Under the pieces are notes generated by a model. It did no database searches. It was given only the letters and a program-made list of their open reading frames with translations, and had not been told where the DNA came from. A program made the position numbers and the translations under genes. From contig NZ_KB899428.1 in assembly GCF_000378205.1 (NCBI RefSeq), forward strand, positions 1-64,000: a stretch of 64,000 bases of DNA, written 5' to 3'. Source of the stretch: Sediminispirochaeta bajacaliforniensis DSM 16054 (GTDB lineage: Bacteria > Spirochaetota > Spirochaetia > DSM-16054 > Sediminispirochaetaceae). How positions within the stretch are numbered: position 1 is the stretch's first letter; every line of letters begins with the position of its first letter. This document shows, piece by piece, positions 15,332 to 22,841 of the stretch.

Positions 15332-16054
15332 GTGATAGAGCCACAGACTCTTTATCAGCTATTCATGGAACTTTATGGTCCGCGAGGTTGGTGGCCCGTG
15401 GTGACAGATGCGGGAAAGCAGGGCCACGATGCGAAGGGATACCATCCCTTGGATTATAGCATTCCCGATACGGCGCACCGCCGTTTCGAGATCGCTCTCG
15501 GAGCAATATTGACCCAAAACACCGCATGGCGTAATGTCCGCCTTTGCCTTGAGGCCTTGGATGAAGCCGGGGCAATCGATATGCAGCACCTGCTTTCTCT
15601 TTCCGACGAGCGGCTTGAGGCACTCATCCGGCCCTCGGGATATTACCGGCAGAAGGCGAGAAAACTGAAAACCCTTGCCCGTTTTTTCCTGGAGAATGGC
15701 TACGGGGAAGTATCCGCCGCATCGACGCCGAGTCGCGAAGAACTGCTTTCACTTTGGGGCATAGGCGAAGAAACCGCGGATTCGATTTTACTTTATGCCT
15801 TTGGTGTTCCGGTGCTTGTCATAGACGCCTATACTCGGCGGATACTTGCTCGTTTAAAGGGTGAGGAACTCTCGGATAGGGAGATACGCGGCTATCTTTC
15901 CTCCGCAACCGAGGGAAAAGATGTAGAGCAGCAACGTAGGATTCTCAATGAATTTCATGCCCTCTTTGTCGAACATGGAAAAAACAGATGTGCCAAGCGT
16001 TCCCCCGATTGTGAACGTTGTGGAATAAAGGCCTGGTGTAAAGGCCCGTTCTAA
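15332..16054 (+). CDS. Endonuclease III-like HhH-GPD DNA glycosylase with 4Fe-4S cluster
   Basis: 240 residues from a GTG start, preceded by CGAGGA. The helix-hairpin-helix LWGIGEETAD spans about 141-150, the catalytic Asp is D165 in VIDAYTRR, and the C-terminal cysteines follow C-x6-C-x2-C-x5-C, the iron-sulfur signature of Nth/MutY/MIG proteins. The lysine that makes endonuclease III a lyase corresponds to Glu147 here, so this is probably a monofunctional glycosylase, removing a damaged or mismatched base without cutting the strand. The early motif ILTQNTAWRNV fits the archaeal/thermophile EndoIII-related subfamily. The substrate cannot be read from the sequence; MagIII-like alkylpurine and MIG-like mismatch activities are options. 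Confidence 0.87.
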   Translation: MIEPQTLYQLFMELYGPRGWWPVVTDAGKQGHDAKGYHPLDYSIPDTAHRRFEIALGAILTQNTAWRNVRLCLEALDEAGAIDMQHLLSLSDERLEALIRPSGYYRQKARKLKTLARFFLENGYGEVSAASTPSREELLSLWGIGEETADSILLYAFGVPVLVIDAYTRRILARLKGEELSDREIRGYLSSATEGKDVEQQRRILNEFHALFVEHGKNRCAKRSPDCERCGIKAWCKGPF

Positions 16055-16157
16055 GGGGCCTGGACCCGGTGTGTTCCGGTTGACAGCCCCGCCTCTTCCG
16101 TGAACAATGGGGGCCAATACTAAACAGGGAAAACCACATCGAATAAGGAATATGTAA

Positions 16158-17792
16158 GTGATTACTGCAAGCAATATCATGCTCCGTTTTGGGGAGCGAG
16201 TCCTTTTTAAGGACGTTACTATCAAATTTACTCCGGGAAATTGCTATGGGGTCATAGGCGCCAACGGAGCGGGAAAATCCACCTTTCTCAATATTCTCTC
16301 GGGAGAGTTGGATTCCGATGCTGGAGAAATCATTATCAGCCCTGGAGAACGACTCTCGGTGCTCAGACAGGACCATTTTGCTTTTGATGAACATACCGTA
16401 CTTGAGACCGTCATCATGGGGCACAAGGAGCTCTATTCCGTCAAAGCGGAACGGGACGCCATCTATGAGAAGAGTGATTTTACCGAGGAGGATGGTATTA
16501 GGGCGGCAGAGCTCGAGGGGCAGTTCGCCGATCTCGGCGGGTGGGAGGCAGAGGCGGAGGCTGGTCAGCTTCTTTCCGGCCTTGGTATAGCGGAATCCCT
16601 ACTTGAGACCAGGATGGGGGAGCTTGAACCTGGGGATAAGGTTCGCGTTCTTCTTGCCCAGGCCCTTTTCGGCAATCCCGATATCCTCCTCCTCGACGAG
16701 CCGACCAACCATCTTGATCTTGAATCTATCAACTGGTTGGAAGATTTTCTTCTTCGCTTTTCCAATACCGTGATTGTTGTCAGCCACGATCGTCATTTTC
16801 TCAATACCGTTTGTACCCATATTGCCGATATCGATTTTGGGAAGATCCAGCTCTATGTCGGAAACTACGATTTCTGGTATATGTCCAGCCAGCTTGCTGC
16901 CAAACAGCGCAAGGATGAGAAAAAAAGGAGAGAGGATAAGGCTGCAGAATTGAAGGAGTTCATTCAGCGTTTTTCATCCAATGCAAGTAAGGCACGACAG
17001 GCGACCAGCAGAAAAAAACTTCTCGAGAAGCTGACCATCGATGACATCAAACCATCAAGTCGCCGTTTCCCCTATGTCAGTTTTAAACCTGAGCGGGAGT
17101 GTGGAAAAAATGTCCTTGAAGTGAAGGGGCTTTCGGCCTCCTTTGAGGGAGAGAAGCTTTTTGAGAATCTTGATTTTGCCGTTAACAGAGGAGACAAGAT
17201 TGCCTTTGTCGGCCCTATGCATCAGGCAAAGACCACCCTTTTCGACATTCTCAGCGGAAAAGCAGGTCCCGACGCGGGAAGCTATGACTGGGGAGTAACC
17301 ATCACCCCAAGTTACTTTCCAAAGAATAATATTTCCTTTTTTGAAAATGAGATGAGCCTCACCGAATGGCTCAGGCAATTTACCGAAAGCGACGATGAGG
17401 CGTGGATCAGAGGCTTTCTCGGTCGTATGCTTTTTTCAGGTGATGAGGCCATGAAATCGGTTAAGGTGCTTTCCGGTGGGGAAAAGGTGCGTTGTATGCT
17501 CAGCAAGATGATGCTCAGCGGTGCAAATGTTCTGATCTTCGACGAACCGACCAATCACCTCGACCTCGAATCCATCACCGCCTTGAACAACGGCTTGATC
17601 GAATTCCCCGAGGTCCTCCTTTTTACAAGCCATGACCATCAGTTCGTCCATACCATTGCCAACAGAATTATCGAATTTACTCCAAGCGGTATCATCGACA
17701 GGATGATGCCCTTCGACGACTATCTGGCCAGCGAGGATGTAAGGGCCGTCCGTGATCAGATGTACCACGAGCATCTCAGGTTGACGATCTGA
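16158..17792 (+). CDS. ybiT: ABC-F family ATPase, YbiT type, with degenerate second Walker A
   Basis: 544 residues with two ABC ATPase domains and no membrane part. ABC-F proteins act on the ribosome. The linker FSSNASKARQATSRKKLLEK and the first signature region (MGELEPGDKVRVLLAQALFG instead of LSGGQ) mark the YbiT subgroup. NBD1 has Walker A GANGAGKS at 34-41, Walker B LLLDEPTNHLD and switch His SHDRHF. NBD2 has a proper signature LSGGEK, DEPTNHLD and SHDHQF, but its Walker A reads GPMHQAKT at 352-359, with Ala in place of the invariant Gly. One composite ATP site is thus canonical and the other degenerate on both sides. Start: GTG at 16158. It follows the glycosylase by about 100 bases that hold no gene. 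Confidence 0.93.
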   Translation: MITASNIMLRFGERVLFKDVTIKFTPGNCYGVIGANGAGKSTFLNILSGELDSDAGEIIISPGERLSVLRQDHFAFDEHTVLETVIMGHKELYSVKAERDAIYEKSDFTEEDGIRAAELEGQFADLGGWEAEAEAGQLLSGLGIAESLLETRMGELEPGDKVRVLLAQALFGNPDILLLDEPTNHLDLESINWLEDFLLRFSNTVIVVSHDRHFLNTVCTHIADIDFGKIQLYVGNYDFWYMSSQLAAKQRKDEKKRREDKAAELKEFIQRFSSNASKARQATSRKKLLEKLTIDDIKPSSRRFPYVSFKPERECGKNVLEVKGLSASFEGEKLFENLDFAVNRGDKIAFVGPMHQAKTTLFDILSGKAGPDAGSYDWGVTITPSYFPKNNISFFENEMSLTEWLRQFTESDDEAWIRGFLGRMLFSGDEAMKSVKVLSGGEKVRCMLSKMMLSGANVLIFDEPTNHLDLESITALNNGLIEFPEVLLFTSHDHQFVHTIANRIIEFTPSGIIDRMMPFDDYLASEDVRAVRDQMYHEHLRLTI

Positions 17793-17835
17793 TTTCTTGT
17801 CTCATCCTCTGTGGTTGATTGAAAGCAGCCCCCAG

Positions 17836-17866
17836 CGGCGGCCCTGGTTCAAGAACCAAGCCGCCG
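17836..17866. terminator. Hairpin between convergent ybiT-like gene and coaBC
   Basis: TGGTTCAAGAACCA (17845-17858) is a perfect palindrome, extended outward by GGCGGC and GCCGCC with a small internal mismatch. It overlaps the last codons of coaBC. There is no T tract, so factor-independent termination is uncertain. Confidence 0.4.
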
Positions 17867-19108
17867 GGCAGCTTCGAGAAGCAGGCGCCTGGCTGCGGCA
17901 TCTTTCAGGCTCAATGGCAGGTCGATCTCTTCTCCGTCTTTGAAAAAGAGGTGAAGCTGATTGGTTTCTGTCTCAAAACCGGACCCCTCTTTTGAAACAT
18001 CATTGACAGCAATCATATCGGCGCTCGCCTTTTTCATCCTCGCAAGGGCATCCTTACGAAGCTCCGCTTCGCTCACCTTATGCAGGGCCCTGAATGCGAT
18101 AAGATAGGTTTTGGGAGAGAGTTCCTTGATCCTGTCGAGTATCTTTGGGGTCGGAGTCAGGGTAAGGTTAAGCTCCTTTCTCCCGTGGGTCGATATTTTG
18201 GTCGACGAGACCGAATTGCACTGCCAGTCGCCAACGGCTGCCGCCGCCACATAGATATCGACATCCTTTTTATCCAGGATTTGTTTGCTGGCAGCAAGAA
18301 GAGACTCTGATGTATCGCATCTGATAAGCTCTACTCCGGCGGGAGGCTTTACACCGATTTTTCCCGCAAGAACCGTTACACGGGCTCCCGAAAGCATTGC
18401 CGTCCTGGCAATAGCCATTCCCATGCGTCCGGAGGCGTTGTTTGTAATGACACGAACAGGATCGATATATTCGACGGTTCTTCCCGCCGTGACCACGACA
18501 TGCTTTCCCGAGAGTGGGGCCGAGTTCTGAAGCAAAAGGGGCAGGGCCGCGTGAAAAATGGTGTCGGGATCGGGGATCTTCGCTTTTCCCTCTTCGATTT
18601 TCGGATCAAGAACCGAGATTCCCAGTTTTCTCAGGGTTGCAATGTTTTGGACCACCATGGGATGACGCCACATCGGCTCATGCATGGCGGGAACGATCAA
18701 AAGAGGAATACCCTGACCGATGGCGGTCGTCGCAAGGGTCGTCACCGTGGTGTCGTCTATTCCTGCGGCGATCTTGCCGAGGGTATTGGCTGTAGAGGGC
18801 GCGATGAGAAGGAGGTCAATCTTTTCCGGAACATCCCCCGCAAGGGCGACATGTTCGATTTTGCCGGTGAGTTTTGTGATGGTTTCGTGTCCTGTTGCCC
18901 ACTCCATGAGGTCGGGATGGATGATACCGCAGGCCGCTTCGGTCATAACCGGGTAAACGTCGGCACCATGACGCATAAGTTGTCTTGCCAGTTCCGGACT
19001 TTTCACTGCTCCGACACTTCCGCAAATACCAAGGGCAATGCTCTTGCCCGAAAGGCAAGCGCTGGCTGTACCGATGATATCCTTCGACGGATGATTATTC
19101 ATGCTCAT
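17849..19108 (-). CDS. coaBC: Bifunctional phosphopantothenoylcysteine decarboxylase/synthetase CoaBC, archaeal-like
   Basis: CoaBC joins 4'-phosphopantothenate to cysteine and decarboxylates the product to 4'-phosphopantetheine. The N-terminal flavoprotein half (1-185) has the catalytic His86 (IEHVAL) and APSTANTLGK. The bacterial PXMNXXMW motif is PAMHEPMW (140-147) and the bacterial ACGDxGxGRM flap is missing, replaced by EGKAKIPD; both features fit archaeal CoaBC as I remember it. The C-terminal half (200-415) is the synthetase, beginning VVVTAGRTVEYIDPVR, then SGRMG and AVNDVS. The 419 residues match the family. The gene overlaps the upstream decarboxylase gene by 4 bases and is the last of the CoA operon. 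Confidence 0.95.
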   Translation of the reverse strand: MSMNNHPSKDIIGTASACLSGKSIALGICGSVGAVKSPELARQLMRHGADVYPVMTEAACGIIHPDLMEWATGHETITKLTGKIEHVALAGDVPEKIDLLLIAPSTANTLGKIAAGIDDTTVTTLATTAIGQGIPLLIVPAMHEPMWRHPMVVQNIATLRKLGISVLDPKIEEGKAKIPDPDTIFHAALPLLLQNSAPLSGKHVVVTAGRTVEYIDPVRVITNNASGRMGMAIARTAMLSGARVTVLAGKIGVKPPAGVELIRCDTSESLLAASKQILDKKDVDIYVAAAAVGDWQCNSVSSTKISTHGRKELNLTLTPTPKILDRIKELSPKTYLIAFRALHKVSEAELRKDALARMKKASADMIAVNDVSKEGSGFETETNQLHLFFKDGEEIDLPLSLKDAAARRLLLEAARRLGS

Positions 19109-20283
19109 GCTATTATCTCCTCGAGGTCATGTAAAAAGGCATCCAGCATCGTTTTGCTTACATGCGGCATTACCGTGATTCTGAGAAAGCCGGGGAAAAG
19201 ACTAAGAGCCCAGCCGCGACCTCGAAGTCGGCGGGCCAGCTCGTCCGGATCGATCCTACGATGTTTTGCGGGTCTGAGCCCTACTACGTTCATTTGCGGT
19301 TCGATTACGGCATCTACACCACTCATGGAATTTAATCGATCGTAGAGGTAACGGCTGTTTTCCATACATGCCGCCACGGTTTCGACATAGCCCTTTCTTC
19401 CAAGACGATGTAAGGTGGCCCAAATCGACGCCACCGAGGCTCCTGATCTGGTTCCCACGATGGTGCGCTGTCGTGTTTTTCCTCCGGCAAGATAGCTCAC
19501 TTCGGTTTCCGAGGCCACCGCAGCATCGTGATTTCGAAAAACAATAGCGCCGGCCGGAATGGCGCAGCGCCCCATTTTATGTGGATCAATGGTGATACTG
19601 CTAACACCCGGCAGGGAGAAATCAAAGGCTGGTGCGGTGTATCCTGCTTCGGCCAGAAAGGGGAGAACGAATCCGCCGAAGGCGGCATCAACGTGAAGGG
19701 GAAGCTTCCATGCCGTGGCCGCAGCGGATATCTCGGTTATAGGGTCGACCGCCCCGAGACCTGTTGTCCCGGCAACTGCCACAAGTACCATGGTCTTATC
19801 ATCTATTGCCTCGAGATATCGTTTCAGATCGACCCTGCCGTCATCTCCCACCGGGATCTTACAAAGATCAAGGTCCATGATGTCGGCAGCCTTGTCGAAA
19901 GAAAAATGGGCACTTTCGGGAAGTACCACCTTCCGTTTTTCCCTGTGTTTTCGTTTGGCAGCCCAGAGGGCGATGAGGTTTGCCTCTGTTCCGCCCGTGA
20001 CGATTGCACCTTCCGCGCTCCGACTTCCCAATAGACGACCCAGCATCCCGATTGTTTCCCGTTCAAGCTGCTGAAGCCGTGGATGCAGCCCCGGATCCCC
20101 TATATTTCGGTCGAGATAATGTTCATAGACCTTTGCACTGGTGGGGTGGGGAAGGGTACACATCGATCCGAGAATTCGCTCTCCCGAAAAAGAGAGATCA
20201 CCCTCCAGTTTTCTGCCCAGCGCAGCAAGTATATCGGCTTCCCCAGAGCCTTGAAGGGGAATCTCTTCTGTCGTATCTTCCAT
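19105..20283 (-). CDS. mfnA: Group II PLP decarboxylase, MfnA-like aspartate/tyrosine decarboxylase
   Basis: 392 residues from ATG at 20283; a frame extension to 20412 would overlap panB and gives an oversized protein. It is a fold-type I PLP enzyme: VTGGTEANLIALWAAK, the ring-stacking His in ESAHFSFDKA (about 127), the Asp in HVDAAFGGF (about 199) and the PLP lysine in IDPHKMGR (about 236). Archaeal MfnA-type enzymes decarboxylate tyrosine or aspartate; in Thermococcus the aspartate enzyme supplies beta-alanine for CoA. Position between panB and coaBC and absence of panD strongly suggest aspartate decarboxylation here, by inference from context. Start lies 11 bases after the panB stop, and its end overlaps coaBC. 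Confidence 0.88.
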   Translation of the reverse strand: MEDTTEEIPLQGSGEADILAALGRKLEGDLSFSGERILGSMCTLPHPTSAKVYEHYLDRNIGDPGLHPRLQQLERETIGMLGRLLGSRSAEGAIVTGGTEANLIALWAAKRKHREKRKVVLPESAHFSFDKAADIMDLDLCKIPVGDDGRVDLKRYLEAIDDKTMVLVAVAGTTGLGAVDPITEISAAATAWKLPLHVDAAFGGFVLPFLAEAGYTAPAFDFSLPGVSSITIDPHKMGRCAIPAGAIVFRNHDAAVASETEVSYLAGGKTRQRTIVGTRSGASVASIWATLHRLGRKGYVETVAACMENSRYLYDRLNSMSGVDAVIEPQMNVVGLRPAKHRRIDPDELARRLRGRGWALSLFPGFLRITVMPHVSKTMLDAFLHDLEEIIA

Positions 20284-20293
20284 CGCCGCAACC

Positions 20294-21076
20294 TTAGTGA
20301 TAGGTGTGAGCGGCGTCCGGGAACCTGCCGCTACGAACATCTTCCCCGTAGGAAGATACGGCCGAGCAAATTGTTGTTCTAAGATCTGCATAGGTTTTGA
20401 CGAATTTAGCAAGATGTCCGCTGGTGAGTCCCAACATATCGTTTATGACAAGCACCTGGCCGCCGCATCGCGCTCCCGCTCCGATGCCTATGGTGGGAAT
20501 CGAGAGCGCTGCACTTATTCGTTCGGCAAGGGACTCGGGGATACATTCGAGGACAATGGAAAAAGCGCCGTGCTCTTCAAGCCTTTTTGCATCTTCTATC
20601 ATGGCTGCGGCGGACTCGGCGTCCTTGCCCTGAACCCTGAAATTTTCCGCTGTCTGCGGAAGCAGGCCGAGATGCCCCATCACGGGAATACCCGCAGAGC
20701 TAAGGGCCTTACAAACGGCAGTATCGGCTCCTTCGAATTTTACTGCGTCCCCTCCCGCGTCCATCAGCCTCTTACCATTTTCGAGGGCCAAGGCGGCGTT
20801 CGAAAAGGAGCCGTAGGGCATATCGGCAACAACCGGCATATCCGGTGCCCCACGGCGTACCATAGCGGTGTGGTACGCCATCTGTTCGACCGTCACCCCT
20901 TTTGTTTCGTTCTTTCCCTGAACAACCATACCAAGGGTATCGCCGACGAGAATCCAGTCCGCCTTCGCCTCCTGGCAGATGGATGCAAAGGTTGCGTCAT
21001 AGGCGGTTATCATTACGATAGGCGTTTTACTTTCCGTTGCTTTGCGCTTTTCCTGCCACTGCAGAATTCTATTCAT
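20294..21076 (-). CDS. panB: 3-methyl-2-oxobutanoate hydroxymethyltransferase PanB
   Basis: PanB transfers a hydroxymethyl group from methylene-tetrahydrofolate to ketoisovalerate, giving ketopantoate, the committed carbon skeleton of pantoate. The 260 residues are the usual length for this TIM-barrel enzyme. Signatures seen: ITAYDATFA near 23-31, VGDTLGMVVQG near 44-54, VVADMPYGS, AVKFEG near 111, PVMGHLGLLPQ near 130-140 and IGIGAGARCGGQVLVINDMLG near 196-216 with conserved catalytic Glu before it (LECIP). It overlaps the phosphopantothenate synthetase gene by 4 bases. The following step, ketopantoate reduction by PanE or IlvC, has no gene in this operon. Confidence 0.96.
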   Translation of the reverse strand: MNRILQWQEKRKATESKTPIVMITAYDATFASICQEAKADWILVGDTLGMVVQGKNETKGVTVEQMAYHTAMVRRGAPDMPVVADMPYGSFSNAALALENGKRLMDAGGDAVKFEGADTAVCKALSSAGIPVMGHLGLLPQTAENFRVQGKDAESAAAMIEDAKRLEEHGAFSIVLECIPESLAERISAALSIPTIGIGAGARCGGQVLVINDMLGLTSGHLAKFVKTYADLRTTICSAVSSYGEDVRSGRFPDAAHTYH

Positions 21077-21843
21077 GAGGCCTCTCCCGCAAGGGCTTCA
21101 AGTCTGGCCGAAATAAAACGCAGGGCCTCTGCAAAGGCCTTGTTGTTGTCGAATCCGTCGAGAACGGTCAGACATTCGGCTTTGCTTAGTTTTTTGAGTT
21201 CGATCGCCGCTTTGGTAATTGCCGGAACCGCTCTGACGATATGATCCATAATAGAGATCGAGGCGGTTCTGCTGGTGCGGCTCAGGGGATTCAGATCAAT
21301 GGTGATAATCCGTTTGCCCATATTCACAAGGGCCTCGGTCCTGTCTCCGTCCTCAAGGGGAACAAAAACGGTATCGGCAATTAAGATTCCCTCCGAATCG
21401 ACCCGCTTACGTTCACTGCCTATCTCCGGGATCTGTCCTTGGCGGGATTCATCGGTACCGAGGATTTCCCTTGCCCCGGCCTTTTCCATTAGCTTTGTAA
21501 TGGCATCTATCCGCTCCCTGCTGCGGTAAAAAAGGTTAATCTCCAGTTTCGCCCCGGTAGCTTCGGCAAGCTCGACCATTGCTTCGGGACAAAGGGCCGC
21601 AGCATTTCCATTTAAGGAAATGATCGGCCGTTCGGCACACAAGAGTGCCGCTGCCGCAGCCCTGATCGGTCCCTGCACACAGTCGGGAGTTTTCTCTCCT
21701 ATCAGATAATCAAAGGCCTCTCCCCGCCCGTGGGCGATCAAGCCTTCTGGGGCAAGGACCTTTGCATCGACCATATCGACAAGGTGTTCCCTCATCCGAA
21801 TCGATTCATACCGGGGATGATCTTTCGGTAAAAACTCACTCAT
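21073..21843 (-). CDS. 4-phosphopantoate--beta-alanine ligase (archaeal-type phosphopantothenate synthetase)
   Basis: 256 residues from ATG at 21843, preceded by GGAGG about 10 bases upstream and overlapping the kinase stop; an open frame extends to 21969 but lies inside the kinase gene. The sequence matches the archaeal PPS family that I know as DUF137: HPRYESIRMREHL at the start, GLIAHGRGEAFDYLIGE, AAAAALLCAERPIISLNGN, the ATP/substrate segment GAKLEINLFYRSRERI, and TIDLNPLSRTS near the end. PPS condenses 4-phosphopantoate with beta-alanine, using ATP, to 4'-phosphopantothenate. It replaces bacterial PanC and CoaA in most archaea. Finding it in a bacterial operon, fused by overlap to a pantoate kinase, is unusual. 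Confidence 0.92.
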   Translation of the reverse strand: MSEFLPKDHPRYESIRMREHLVDMVDAKVLAPEGLIAHGRGEAFDYLIGEKTPDCVQGPIRAAAAALLCAERPIISLNGNAAALCPEAMVELAEATGAKLEINLFYRSRERIDAITKLMEKAGAREILGTDESRQGQIPEIGSERKRVDSEGILIADTVFVPLEDGDRTEALVNMGKRIITIDLNPLSRTSRTASISIMDHIVRAVPAITKAAIELKKLSKAECLTVLDGFDNNKAFAEALRFISARLEALAGEAS

Positions 21844-22777
21844 GGATAACACATCCTCCCTGTTTCGACGAGGTAGTGGTAAAAAGATACCCCTTTTCCT
21901 CGCTTCTGGAAAGAGCCTGTGCCTCTGCTTCGGCACTCTCCTTATCGGGGAACAAGGCAAAGGCGGCATTCCCGAACATCAGCATTGCCGTAGGTGCCCC
22001 GATTGCGTCGAAGTGATCGAAAAGCCTACGCACTTCGGGGGTAATGAGCCCTGACCGTTCATCAAAGGCCCTGCTTGCCCAGAGAAAGGCTTCGAGCGTC
22101 GGGGTGCAAAGAAGATCTGCGATCAGCTGTTCGCCGGTATCGTTGATACGTCGCCTGATATCTGGGTCAGAGAGGGCGGAACTGGTCGAAATTTTGCGAT
22201 AGACGACAAAAAGAAGGTTGAGATCGTCGGAAATAGGTATCGATACCACCTCGCCTGTCCCGGGGGCCCCCTGTTTCTTACGAATTTCAACACCGCCGCA
22301 GAATTCACCAATGACCGTTCCGAGTCCTGTCTTACACAAAACTTCGGCTCGATGGGCCATTGCACCTGCCTCCTCTGCGGAGAGTGGAGAACCCAGGGCA
22401 TGGTTAAGAGCCAGCGCCAGACTGAGCACCCCTGCTCCGCTGCTTCCGAAGCCGCTGCCTTGCGGAATTTCGATTGAATGAGATATTTCTCTGATGACAA
22501 CATCCTTCAAGAGGGCAGCATCTTGAAAGAGGGAGATGAGCCTTTTGCTTACCACAAGGTCGCTACGTTCTTTGCCGTTTGAGCGGTAGATTGTCTTATC
22601 CCCGGCACTGTGGCCTCCGGACTGTGAAGCGGAGGATAGCGTGACCGTGGTTGTTACCCCTCTTGCAATGGAAAACCCGGCCCCGATCGAGCCCTTGCTG
22701 TCTATTGAATCCTCATCGTCCCGTATGGAAAAGAGTCCCGTTATATGTCCTGGGGAGAAAGCCTTTGCAGTGATCAT
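21836..22777 (-). CDS. Pantoate kinase, archaeal-type GHMP kinase
   Basis: 313 residues from ATG at 22777. The GHMP-kinase phosphate loop is at about 105-116 (PQGSGFGSSGAG). The opening AKAFSPGHITGLFSIRDDED and the segments KGSIGAGFSIARGV, AHRAEVLCKTGLGTVIGEFCGG and PTAMLMFGNAAFALF match archaeal pantoate kinase rather than homoserine, mevalonate or ispE-type kinases. PoK makes 4-phosphopantoate from pantoate and ATP. The next gene is the synthetase that uses this product, which strongly supports the call. It is the first gene of the five-gene operon. There is no clear ribosome site, and the likely -10 hexamer (22788-22793) puts the transcript start within a few bases of the ATG, so a near-leaderless mRNA is possible. 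Confidence 0.9.
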   Translation of the reverse strand: MITAKAFSPGHITGLFSIRDDEDSIDSKGSIGAGFSIARGVTTTVTLSSASQSGGHSAGDKTIYRSNGKERSDLVVSKRLISLFQDAALLKDVVIREISHSIEIPQGSGFGSSGAGVLSLALALNHALGSPLSAEEAGAMAHRAEVLCKTGLGTVIGEFCGGVEIRKKQGAPGTGEVVSIPISDDLNLLFVVYRKISTSSALSDPDIRRRINDTGEQLIADLLCTPTLEAFLWASRAFDERSGLITPEVRRLFDHFDAIGAPTAMLMFGNAAFALFPDKESAEAEAQALSRSEEKGYLFTTTSSKQGGCVIHE

Positions 22778-22787
22778 AACCGGATCA

Positions 22788-22817
22788 ACGATACTTCAGC
22801 AGGAGGGAAAAAGTCAA
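22788..22817 (-). promoter_or_regulatory. Possible promoter of the CoA operon
   Basis: On the minus strand TTGACT (22817-22812), an 18-base spacer and TATCGT (22793-22788). The predicted start would be near 22781, only a few bases before the pantoate kinase ATG. Confidence 0.4.
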
Positions 22818-22841
22818 TCGACAATCGATCGATACTGTGAT

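Noticed and set aside
18500-19345. 281-codon plus-strand frame over coaBC and the decarboxylase gene
   Set aside because: It crosses two clearly coding minus-strand genes and has no domain, ribosome site or plausible composition.
20297-21244. 315-codon plus-strand frame over panB
   Set aside because: Complement of panB and of the end of the synthetase gene, both with strong family motifs.
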